Made by a program: the position numbers and the translations under genes. Shown piece after piece: positions 55,496 to 64,000 of a stretch of 64,000 nucleotides of DNA. Numbering within the stretch: the stretch's first letter is position 1; the number at the start of each line of letters is the position of its first letter. The stretch is taken from assembly GCA_014843695.1 (NCBI GenBank), contig CM026403.1, positions 9,824,508 through 9,888,507 on the forward strand, in the 5' to 3' direction. The notes beneath the pieces were generated by a model. The model made no database searches. It worked only from the letters and a program-made list of their open reading frames with translations, and was not told the DNA's origin. The stretch is from Archivesica marissinica. Taxonomy: Eukaryota; Mollusca; Bivalvia; Venerida; Vesicomyidae.

Positions 55496-56635
55496 TATAC
55501 TAGAGGACATAGAAAACGCACACTTCGGAAAATCAATAACTATATAAATTAGTTTTAAACATTTTGGAATATATTTAGTTGTTCAGTTTGTGTTTTGTAA
55601 TAAAGATGTGATATATCTTTGATGGAATCCTTCGTATTTCGTGTTCATGTAATAATAATCATATAATGTAGGTGTGCGTTTTCTACGCCCTCTAGTATAT
55701 AATGTAGGTGTGCGTTTTCTACGTCCTCTAGTATATAATGTAGGTGAGCGTTTTTTACGTCCTCTATTATATAATGTAGGTTTGCGTTTTCTACGTCCTC
55801 TAGTAAATAATGTAGGTGTGCGTTTTCTATGTCCTCTAGTATATAATGTAGGTGTGCGTTTTCTATGTCCTCTAGTATATAATGTAGGTGTGCGTTTTCT
55901 ACGTCCTCTAGTATATAATGTAGGTGTGCGTTTTCTATGTCCTCTAGTATATAATGTAGGTGTGCGTTTTCTATGTCCTCTAGTATATAATGTAGGTGTG
56001 CGTTTTCTACGTCCTCTAGTATATAATGTAAGTGTACGTTTTCTATGTCCTCTAGTATACAATGTAAGTGTACGTTTTCTACGTCCTCTAGTATATAATG
56101 TAGATGTGCGTTTTCTACGTCACCTAGTATATAATGTAGGTGTGCGTTTTCTACGTCCTCTAGTATATAATGTAGGTGTGCGTTTTCTAGGTCCTCTAGT
56201 ATATAATGTAAGTGTACGTTTTCTACGTCCTCTAGTATATAATGTAAGTGTACGTTTTCTACGTCCTCTAGTATATAATGTAGGTGTGCGTTTTCTAAGT
56301 CCTCTAGTATATAATGTAGGTGTGCGTTTTCTACGTCCTCTAGTATATAATGTAGGTGTGCGTTTTCTATGTCCTCTAGTATATACTGTAGATGTGCGTT
56401 TTCTACGTCCTCTAGTATATAATGTAGGTGTGCGTTTTCTATGTCCTCTAGTATATAATGTAGATGTGCGTTTTCTACGTCCTCTAGTATATAATGAAGG
56501 TGTACGTTTTCTATGTCCTCTAGTATATAATGTAGGTGTGTGTTTTCTACGTCCTCTAGTATATAATGTAGGTGTGCGTTTTCTATGTCCTCTAGTATAT
56601 AATGTAGGTGTGCGTTTTCTACGTCCTCTAGTATA
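55496..56635. mobile_element. TIR-bounded 36-bp minisatellite element, copy 1 (family 3), TA duplication
   Basis: Left end TACTAGAGGACATAGAAAAC plus GCACAC (55498) is an inverted copy of the 36-bp repeat unit. A 145-bp non-repetitive leader follows (ATTTAGTTGTTCAGTTTGTG, GATATATCTTTGATGGAATC), then about 27 direct copies of the unit TCTAGTATATAATGTAGGTG plus TGCGTTTTCTACGTCC (55665-56633). The last unit ends CCTCTAGTA, completing the inverted right terminus. TA lies on both sides. The same left end and leader occur at 63198. Frames ENAHLHYILED and RFLRPLVYNVGV are repeat artefacts. Confidence 0.85.
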
Positions 56636-56644
56636 GTGTCGACA

Positions 56645-56975
56645 AGGAAAAGCCGAACCAGCTTTTGGAAGTACACTCGGTCCTACATTCTCATCTTACT
56701 TAGATGACAGGTTCCACGATTGTTTCTGGCGCTCGTTCTGATGTTGGGTCTGTTGTTTCTTGTGGTCCTCATGGGTCTGTCCTAGGACACCTCTTTATAA
56801 TGTACATCAATGACTTACCCATGGCTCTTACCAGTAGAGTTGCAGACATATTTGCTGACGATACAACTGTATCCGCCTCTGACCAATCTCTTGACACTCT
56901 TACTACTTCTTTATCTACTGATTTGATAAATGTTCATCTGTGGTGTCTAGACAATTGTATGATTATAACAAATAC
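56645..56975 (+). pseudogene. CR1/L2-like reverse transcriptase fragment
   Basis: Plus strand. SYLDDR, a frameshift, then VSGARSDVGSV, CGPHGSVLGHLFIMYINDLP (where the family has GVPQGSVLGPLLF..YINDLP), RVADIFADDTTVSAS with the catalytic FADD, and INVHLWCLDNCMII. It is the palm region only, truncated on both sides; the 5' junction abuts the 36-bp-repeat element at 56635. No intact function. Its clade resembles the fragment nested in LINE-2, but on the opposite strand and from a different part of the protein. Confidence 0.88.
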
Positions 56976-56985
56976 TATTATATGA

Positions 56986-57830
56986 CTATTGATATTATAT
57001 GGTTATTAGTTTGCTCCAAATATTGTATAACACCAGGTGACCGGTTAGGAATGTTGTTGAGTGTAAATGTTACAATTTCTGGTAAATCTGTTCGGCTTAC
57101 TCCTGGATGGTCCTATGGTACGTAATCCCTTCAACACTTGATACGTGTCTCGAGTGATATAACGATAGCTGATTAGTCAATGACCTTTTATGTATGGTTT
57201 CAGCTGTCTTCTCGAACATTGAAATCTGAAGTGATTGCAAAATCTCTCTCTTTCCTATCAAGCACTCCTGTATACCTTCTGTTTTACTCTGGTTTCTGTC
57301 TGTGCCATATCTGTCAAATGTTACTTTCTTTGTAAAGCAGAAATGCATAGTTATGGTAATGGTGTGATTTAGTATTGGTGATTTGGTATGTTTAATATCG
57401 ATTGTCTTTCAAAGTTGTTTCACTGACGTAATTGTTTATGATGATTGGCGGATACACACCAAACAAATCAAGCAAACACTACATGATCAGCATACACTTT
57501 ATTGATGAATGGCTTGGTGGATCACCGTCATCCCATCATTCACTGGAATTACAGGCATCTCGAGGAGCATACTCGCATAGTCATCGATATTTATTGAGAA
57601 TGAATGTGTGGATCGTGTACATCCAGTTCTCAGAACAGGGAACATACAACTCCCGTATTAGACAACTTTCAAATGCTATAATAAATTACTAAATGGAACT
57701 ATTTTTATGGTGAAGAAATATTGTGATATTCGGCTAAATATTTTCATTACAGGAACGTATTTTGAGACACATTTCTAGTTGAAGTGCTATCTTTCCCCAA
57801 CGTTGGAATACTACGTCTCTCTGTCTGTCT
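56986..57830. other. Spacer, no gene seen
   Basis: No domain-bearing frame or repeat recognised. Confidence 0.5.
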
Positions 57831-57992
57831 GTCCTCTGGTTCTTTTATACACCGTGAATAGCACCGGCACGAGACCTCGGTTTAAAGTCCCATCTGAAAG
57901 ACTGTTAATTTTATTAGGGTCAGACGGAGTATCGAACCTGCGATCCCTGGATTACCAATCCAGCGTGTTACCACTGTAATACAGATCCGTCT
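57831..57992 (-). mobile_element. SINE family A copy 5, 3'-truncated
   Basis: The minus-strand head AGACGGATCTGTATTACAGT, CTGGATTGGTAATCCAG and the body to AAAAGAACCAGAGGA are present; the tail half is missing. It has lost the stem-loop end, so the copy probably was broken after insertion. Confidence 0.85.
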
Positions 57993-58074
57993 GTTCTCCC
58001 ACGTAGCTTACCAATATTGCGTAATATACCAGCAACTCTCGGTTGTCTTGCTTCAGTGTATGGATTCTATAATG

Positions 58075-58310
58075 TGTACAGTCCAGATAAAATGCTCGGA
58101 GATATGTTGACTCTCCGGCTAGTGGAGGAAGACCCGGGCGCCCCTACTATTAGTAGTTCAGGCACTGGCGGGAGGAACCCTGATAGAACCACCAACCTTC
58201 CACAAACCGACTGAATAGCGTCCTCATTTGATAGAATTTGACAACCTTGAACATAAATCCATGAGTGGCAAGTGATTCGAAGCCAATGACCTTAAAAACT
58301 CGGACACGGA
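58075..58310. repeat. Dispersed repeat F, copy 2
   Basis: TTGACTCTCCGGCTAGTGGA, GGAAGACCCGGGCGCC, AGAACCACCAACCTTCCACA and CTCATTTGATAGAA in the same order as at 48112 and 58775. Confidence 0.7.
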
Positions 58311-58446
58311 GACTCAAGTCTTATACAAAACTTAAATTTACATTGTCAATGTTAAATTCTTCTTCATGAAGAATTTCATCATGAAGGCTAGAATTGCTTT
58401 TGGTTTCGTTTCATATGATTTCGTATTTCTTAGATCAAACAGTTAT

Positions 58447-58692
58447 CAAACTTTATTTATTTTACAACGATTGCGAAGCAAGTTTTAACAACTTATATTA
58501 ATCACTTTCGTTGGCGCGGATGAAAGCGTAAATGTGGTCATTCATGTGGGAGGAAACCGGAGTACCCGGAGAAAACCTACCTGTCCGATCTGGCGACCAC
58601 CTTACCATCGCACATACTTCCCTGTCCGAGGATCGAACTCGGGTTGCATTGATGAGAAGCGAGCGCGCTAACCACTGCACTAATCGGACAGC
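58447..58692 (-). mobile_element. SINE family B copy 5, full length
   Basis: Minus-strand head GCTGTCCGATTAGTGCAGTG, CTCGCTTCTCATCAATGCAA, B box GAGTTCGATCC, body AAGGTGGTCGCCAGATCGGA, tail AACTTGCTTCGCAATCGTTG plus TAAAATAAATAAAG. Confidence 0.93.
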
Positions 58693-58774
58693 ATACTATA
58701 TTATGTATGTGGAACTGATGTAGATGTAGTATTATGTAGTATTATGTGTTTGTTTTGTTGGTTGTCATGTTAAG

Positions 58775-58960
58775 TCACATGGCGACACTCCAGCTAGTAT
58801 TGGTGAAGGAAGACTCCGGGAGCCACTCCGAGCTCTCTTTCAGGTACGGGCAGGTACGCGGATGGAACCACCGACCGTCCGCAAGTCAGCGTAGTAACCT
58901 CCTCACTTGACAGAACCTACAACCGTGAGGGACACGTGACTTGACATCAATGACGAGAAC
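58775..58960. repeat. Dispersed repeat F, copy 3
   Basis: ACATGGCGACACTCCAGCTA, GAAGACTCCGGGAGCCACTC, GGAACCACCGACCGTCCGCA and CTCACTTGACAGAACC match the other two copies. Confidence 0.72.
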
Positions 58961-60113
58961 AACTAAGCCCAGTTAAAAGACGACTACATAGTAGACTGGC
59001 ATGGCTGTAATCTGGCATACGTTGATTTATCGCTGTCAACAGTTTCCATAGACACATCAATAATACACTGTGTTGATTTGTTTGTGCCTGATATAGTGAA
59101 AGAGGAATATATTGCTGCTGGTAGTGTCTGTGTGGAAATAACAATTTTGCTAGCCTTGGGAAACTCCATATTCTGTGTGAATCTTCTCGCTCTATTCTCC
59201 AGGTACTGCAGCTACGATACAGTGCAGATGTGAGAATGGTGTTAATATGCACTTCTCTGTTGTCTCATGCCTGATTTAAATCTAATAACCGTGACACGTT
59301 AATATCCAAGCTCGTCCACAATCTCATCCCCCACACCCAGAGCAACATCGGTGCAATCAATTAACCATATGCATGTTTACTTTTACTCTTCTAGAGACAA
59401 CGGTTGGGCATCTTCTAGTCTCCACGGTGCATGTAGCCCAAAAGTGTGATACGTATTTGGAGCGGAGAACCCGCTCAGACGTGCCATGAATACTCAAGTA
59501 ATATTCTGAGATCACAATTCAAATGTAGCACATCGGCCATGAACCGGCCAGGACCTGAATGGATTCATACACCTATCCGATTAGACAAGAACCACAGCCT
59601 TCTAGTACAGAAAAATATGTGTGTGTAACAGAGATCTCAAATGTGACTTTAAATCCAGCAACAAATTATACTAGATATTGTTGTTGACAACTATATAAGG
59701 ACATGCGCATGACACAAAGATGGGTTGATGCTACCCATTCGATAATCTGAATTCCTACAGAAATACATGATTGCGTTGCGGTGAGACTTAACTACAGTTA
59801 ACTCAGAAAATATTTAAGGCGTATTTTCGCAATAGAAAGCAAATTAATGTGATAGTTTCTGTTACAAGAATCTTACTATAGTTTTCAAGTATCTGAATTG
59901 AAGTGAATATTTACAATGTATTACCGGGAACTACATGGTATAGTAGTTACGGTCATTGACCTCAAATCACGTTGCTTCTCAACGACTATAATAGTTCGAG
60001 AGTCACCATATGATCCAAGCTGTCGATGCGACTTTGACTCCTAAAATAAACAAAACAAGCAAACAAACAAAAGAAACTGCCATGCTCGTTAATGTATCAA
60101 TTAAGGAAATCCA
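58961..60113. other. Spacer, no gene seen
   Basis: Unique-looking; an AAACAAGC-type short repeat at about 60045-60075. Frames here have no recognisable domain. Confidence 0.5.
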
Positions 60114-60221
60114 CATACACGTGCATTGTTGTGTGCACGGATGTGACTATGTTACACTAACCATCAACATACACGTGCATTGTTGTGTGCACGGATGTGA
60201 CTATGTTACGCTAACCATCAC
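60114..60221. repeat. 54-bp direct duplication
   Basis: ACATACACGTGCATTGTTGT plus GTGCACGGATGTGACTATG occurs twice, differing at one position (TTACACT, TTACGCT), directly before SINE A copy 6. Confidence 0.93.
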
Positions 60222-60237
60222 TCAGTGTGTGTCTTAA

Positions 60238-60514
60238 TTTTATTTATCGTCGCTACCGGTTACCCATATGAACTACGCCTCCAGAAGAGATTAGTCATTT
60301 TAGATTTGTTGGAGGATAGTGCAATGATACAGACAGACACATTCCAGAAGAATCTCCTCTGGTTCTTTTACGTGGATAGTGTACAGCACCGACACGAGAC
60401 CTCGGTTTAAAGTCCCATCTGAAAGACTGTTAATTTGATTAGGGTCAGACGGGGGATCGAACCTGCGATCCCTGGATTACCAGTCCAGCGTGTTAACCAC
60501 GTTGTACCATGACT
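60238..60514 (-). mobile_element. SINE family A copy 6
   Basis: Minus-strand B box GGTTCGATCCC, GCTGGACTGGTAATCCAG, body and tail GGTAGCGACGATAAATAAAA. The head 5' part (GAGTCATGGTACAACGTGG) differs from other copies, so the A box is replaced or mutated. Confidence 0.9.
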
Positions 60515-60763
60515 CACTATGTTGCTGCACACTTTATATCAAAGCCTGTAATAAATAAATTGAGATAATTGACTGCCGGATGCACCCAGCATGGGTAACG
60601 TTCATCAAACAATTATATAAATACAATTATTCGGAGTAAGATAGCGAGGAACAAGCACACATCAGAAGACATTAATCACAATTACATCTCGAACATGATT
60701 ATAATTTCTTTATCCTACACATTTTGGAAACGGATTTGTCTCCATAGGTGTTCCACCCGGTGT

Positions 60764-61168
60764 ATTTATATTAGGGATGGCAACGAATAGCGATTACACT
60801 ATTCGAATATTCGGTCGGGGAGGTATTCGGATAGTCGATAGAATTTTTTTATAAACTCAAAATCACTCAAACTCTTATACAAATTGCCAAACTAACCTAA
60901 AGTATGTTTTACACGTAAACATCATCTTTTTCAAATGATTATTCAGATTGATATTGTACCCGAATATGCTAAATCCAATTTGCATAGATTACACCAATCA
61001 GTGTTCTTATTACCAGAGCGATTCAAGCATGTCCAAACGTGTGAATGAGCAGGTGGAATTTTTGAGGACAATATAGGTTTTTCCGAATATTCGAATACTG
61101 GAATAGTATTCGGATATTCGGACGTTGGCGCGAATATTCGAATATTTATTGCCATCCCTACTTTATAT
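60764..61168. mobile_element. hAT MITE, 389 bp, same family as 147-1950
   Basis: Ends TAGGGATGGCAACGAATA (60772) and, inverted, TAGGGATGGCAATAAATA (61160), with ATTCGAATATTCG-rich subterminal tracts. Eight-base flanks ATTTATAT (60764-60771) and CTTTATAT (61161-61168) match at 7 of 8. Non-coding. Confidence 0.92.
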
Positions 61169-61184
61169 GCCTGCATGGAAGGGT

Positions 61185-61412
61185 GCTGTATTGCTGATGT
61201 GGCTGTGGATTGAGGATGTGAGGCTGTATTGCTGATGTGGCTGTGGATTGAGGATGTGAGGCTGTATTGCTGATGTGGCTGTGGATTGAGGATGTGAGGC
61301 TGTATTGCTGATGTGGCTGTGGATTGAGGATGTGAGGCTGTATTGCTGATGTGGCTGTGGATTGAGGATGTGAGGCTGTATTGCTGATGTGGCTGTGGAT
61401 TGAGGATGTGAG
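61185..61412. repeat. 39-bp tandem array
   Basis: Six copies of GCTGTATTGCTGATGTGGCT plus GTGGATTGAGGATGTGAG, almost identical. Starts 17 bp beyond the hAT MITE. Reading frames (HPQSTATSAIQP) are artefacts. Confidence 0.95.
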
Positions 61413-61517
61413 CAGAATAAGACGCATAACCACAGTACTGTTCTCTCGCAAACGACACCACTAAACGAATATAAATTGAACAGTCTGAGAAGCAATAGCG
61501 ACTTTGATTTATACGTT

Positions 61518-61737
61518 TTAAAGTAGGGATTATGGCAACAATCATGTCGGATAAGTCACGTGATTCAACGTGTCTTCATTGTATTATTTAAATGCTTTGT
61601 AAAAGTCAATGAGAATGCAATAGATACTTAGACTAATACATTTTAGAGTAGGAATTATCTCAACAATCATGTCGGATAAGTCACGTGATTCAAAGTTTCT
61701 TCATTTTATTATTTAAATGCTTTGCCAACGTCAATGA
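61518..61737. repeat. Two-copy direct repeat, about 95 bp each
   Basis: ATCATGTCGGATAAGTCACG plus TGATTCAA and TTATTTAAATGCTTTG occur in 61518-61612 and 61644-61737, separated by about 30 bp. Confidence 0.85.
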
Positions 61738-61745
61738 TTGCATAT

Positions 61746-62025
61746 AGACGGATCTGTAGTCCAGTGATAACACGCTGGACTGGTAATCCAGGGATCGCAG
61801 GTTCGACACCCCCGTCTGACCCTAATAAAATTAACAGTCTTTCAGATGGGACGTTAAACCGAGGTCTCATGTCGGTGCTTTACACCGTGCACGTAAAAGA
61901 ACCAGAGGAGACTCTGGAATGGGTCTCTGTCTGTATCATTGCACTATCCTCCAAATATCTAAAATGACTAATCTCTTCAGGAGGCGTCGCTCATATGGGC
62001 AACCGGTAGCGACGATAAATAAACG
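61746..62025 (+). mobile_element. SINE family A copy 7, full length
   Basis: Head AGACGGATCTGTAGTCCAGT, CTGGACTGGTAATCCAG, B box GGTTCGACACC, body TCTTTCAGATGGGACGTTAA, tail GTCGCTCATATGGGCAACCG plus GTAGCGACGATAAATAAACG. One of the best-preserved copies. Confidence 0.94.
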
Positions 62026-62089
62026 TAAAACACACACACTAATTGTCAAAGGAAACTATGATTTGATACAATGTTTTATTCCATACGTT

Positions 62090-62327
62090 TAGTATTTTAC
62101 AACGATTGCGAAGCAAGTTTTAACAACTTATATTAATCACTCTCGTTGGCTCGGATGAAAGCATATATGTTGTCATTCATGTGGGAGGAAACCGGAGTAC
62201 CCGGAGAAAAGCCACCTGTCCGATCTGGCGACCACCGTACCATCTCACATACTTCCCGGTCCGAGGATGGAACCCGGGTCGCATTGGTGAGAAGCGAGCG
62301 CGTTAACCACTGCGCTAATCGGACAGG
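62090..62327 (-). mobile_element. SINE family B copy 6, full length
   Basis: Minus-strand head GCCTGTCCGATTAGCGCAGT, GCTTCTCACCAATGCGACCC, body ATGGTACGGTGGTCGCCAGA, tail AACTTGCTTCGCAATCGTTG plus TAAAAT. Confidence 0.93.
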
Positions 62328-62376
62328 CCTGTCAACGTTAAACGTTGAACACAACTTAGATCATGTAGGGAATACA

Positions 62377-62476
62377 ACACATTAATCGAGTTCCGACACT
62401 AGTATCAACACATTAATCGAGTTCCGACACTAGTATCAACGCATTAATCGAGTTCCGACACTAGTATCAACGCATT
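62377..62476. repeat. 31-bp tandem repeat, three copies
   Basis: ACACATTAATCGAGTTCCGA plus CACTAGTATCA, with an ACAC/ACGC alternation and a final partial unit. Confidence 0.92.
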
Positions 62477-62833
62477 AAATCATAACACTGTTTTATTTAA
62501 GAAATATTATTTGTTTTTCAGTTATTTATTGGCGAATAATACAAGGTCTGGAGTTCTGACGCGTAGGAATTAATTAAGTATTGAGCTTAGAACGGAAACC
62601 AGGTTTTATTCTACTATAAATAACGCATATACAAACATTAGTTCGATTCCAACATTACAAAAATATGTAAAAAGCGCAAACATAGTTGGTATTACTTTTT
62701 AGAAAGTGTAAATGACGTCACAAAACTACAACAATACTTGTAAACGCCACGCTTGCCATCATGCGCTAAACTATGGTTTATGGAAGTGTCAACATGAACG
62801 GGTTTGGTCACAAACTGTCAGAGACGTCATGTT

Positions 62834-62990
62834 TAACTTATGACCTCCTGTAAAACGTCACATATGACCTGCTGTAATACGTCACTTATGACCTGCTGTA
62901 ATACATCACTTATGACCTCCTGTAATACGTCACTTATGACTTCCTGTAATAGGTCACTTATGACCTCCTGTAATAGGTCACTTATGCTGG
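62834..62990. repeat. 24-bp tandem array
   Basis: About six to seven copies of TATGACCTCCTGTAATACGT plus CACT, with CTGCTG and AGGTCAC variants. Confidence 0.92.
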
Positions 62991-63195
62991 TATATTGCCA
63001 TTCCATCGTCATATAGCGCAAGGTTGCATCAATTTCTATCAAAAACACACTTTTTTCTGCCTAAATTAAAATGAAAATGTGTTTGCTTAAGTGAGTGATC
63101 AAATGGCATTACACTGATCCTCATAGAAAGCTATTGTTCTCATTCTGCTAGTCACTCATGATAAATACTTCTTTCAACGTTCGTTCAGTGACATA

Positions 63196-64000
63196 TATAC
63201 TAGAGGACATAGAAAACGCCCAGGTCGGATACGTGTGTTTTGACATGAAAAACAATAACTATATTTAAATACATAGTTTTAAACATTTTGGACTATTTTT
63301 AGTTGTTCAGTTTGTGTTTTGTAATAAAGATGTGATATATCTTTGATGGAATCCTTCGTATTTCGTTCGTTTTCATGTAATAATAATCATATAATGTAGG
63401 TGTGCGTTTTCTATGTCCTCTAGTATATAATGTAGGTGTGCGTTTTCTATGTCATCTAGTATATAATGTAGGTGTGTGTTTTCTATGTCCTCTAGTATAC
63501 ATAATGTAGGTGTGCGTTTTCTATGTCCTCTAGTATATACTGTAGGTGTGCGTTTTCTATGTACTCTAGTATATACTGTAGGTGTGCGTTTTCTATATCC
63601 TCTAGTATATACTGTAGGTGTGTGTTTTATATGTCCTAGGTCCGCCTCCGTGGTCGAGTGGTTAAGGTCGCTGACTTGTATACCACTGTAACCTATCATC
63701 ACTGATGGTCACGGGTTCGAGCCCCGCTCAGGCCGTGTCTCATTTATATGAAAAAGTTGGCAGTTTCTTACGGAGGTTGGTGCACCCAAGTACTGGTTAA
63801 CCGCTGGAGCCTGCCCAGGAAAGGTGTTGTTAGGTAAACTGCCCGCCGTCGATATAGCCCAAAATGGTGCTGATGCAGGCGTAAAATCCGAATCATAATC
63901 ATATATATATAATATATGTCCTCTAGTAATATGTAGGTGTGCGTTTTCTATATCCTCTAGTATATACTGTAGGTGTGTGTTTTATATGTCCTCTAGTATA
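63196..64000. mobile_element. TIR-bounded 36-bp minisatellite element, copy 2 (family 3), runs off window
   Basis: Left end TACTAGAGGACATAGAAAAC at 63198, leader homologous to copy 1 (ACATTTTGGACTATTTTTAG, TTCAGTTTGTGTTTTGTAAT, GATATATCTTTGATGGAATC), then direct 36-bp units from about 63390. A SINE C interrupts the array at 63641-63895 and the array resumes to the window end, so the right terminus is not seen. TA precedes the left end. Confidence 0.85.
63641..63895 (+). mobile_element. SINE family C copy 2, nested in the 36-bp array
   Basis: Head TCCGCCTCCGTGGTCGAGTG, long variable-arm CTATCATCACTGATGG, B box GGGTTCGAGCCCC, body CTGGAGCCTGCCCAGGAAAG. After CTGCCCGCCGTCGATATAGC it diverges from copy 1 and ends in ATC and AT repeats. 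ATATGTCCT at 63629-63637 and 63914-63922 is the target duplication. Confidence 0.92.

Noticed and set aside
55645..56676. 343-residue ENAHLHYILED repeat protein
   Set aside because: Entirely the 36-bp minisatellite; both strands are open, as expected of repeats.
57097..57348. 83-residue minus-strand frame
   Set aside because: No domain; lies downstream of a plus-strand RT fragment and is probably chance.
60943..61545. 200-residue frame with HPQSTATSAIQP repeats
   Set aside because: Read through the 39-bp array and the hAT MITE; no domain.

Overview
This is eukaryotic, intergenic-type DNA with no recognisable host protein-coding gene and no canonical tRNA or rRNA gene. It is packed with transposable elements and minisatellites. 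AT-rich base composition, GT/AG introns inside transposon genes, four or five tRNA-derived SINE families with shared tails, APE-type LINEs and a THAP/YqaJ DNA transposon together suggest an invertebrate metazoan. A mollusc is the best guess, but that is an inference from repeat content, not proof.

Layout. 1-3.4 kb: a minus-strand LINE interrupted by a complete 1.8-kb hAT element with a perfect 8-bp target duplication. 4.3-5.6 kb: two adjacent tandem arrays, each bounded by inverted repeats. 6-17 kb: minisatellites (52-, 44-, 19-, 39-, 43- and 32-bp units) separated by SINEs and two MITEs. 17-25.5 kb: two decayed LINEs, one carrying a SINE and the other a CR1/L2-like fragment. 26.15-27.26 kb: a 0.9-kb GCGT microsatellite grown from the tail of a SINE. 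27.7-29 kb: a truncated LINE holding a MITE, flanked by a 26-bp target duplication. 31.1-32.7 kb: a Tc1-like transposon. 33.2-35.5 kb: an I-group-like LINE with RNase H. 39.7-41.5 kb: the 5' part of an LTR retrotransposon (tRNA-Pro type primer site, gag). 41.5-46.5 kb: an ISL2EU/PHIS-type transposon encoding a SAP + YqaJ nuclease on the plus strand and a THAP-HTH-DDE transposase on the minus strand. 48.3-54.6 kb: a 21-bp minisatellite split by a 2.86-kb LINE fragment with an open reading frame. 55.2-64 kb: SINEs, two copies of a 36-bp-repeat element, a hAT MITE and short arrays.

How the parts relate. Most coding sequence belongs to transposons. The SINEs fall into two 3'-tail groups (A + C and B + D), as expected if each group borrows one LINE machinery. 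Nested insertions give a relative chronology. The most unusual recurring structure is a mobile-looking element whose right terminal inverted repeat has been amplified into a minisatellite; two copies of one family (55.5 and 63.2 kb) and two other families (4.28 and 4.81 kb) show it.
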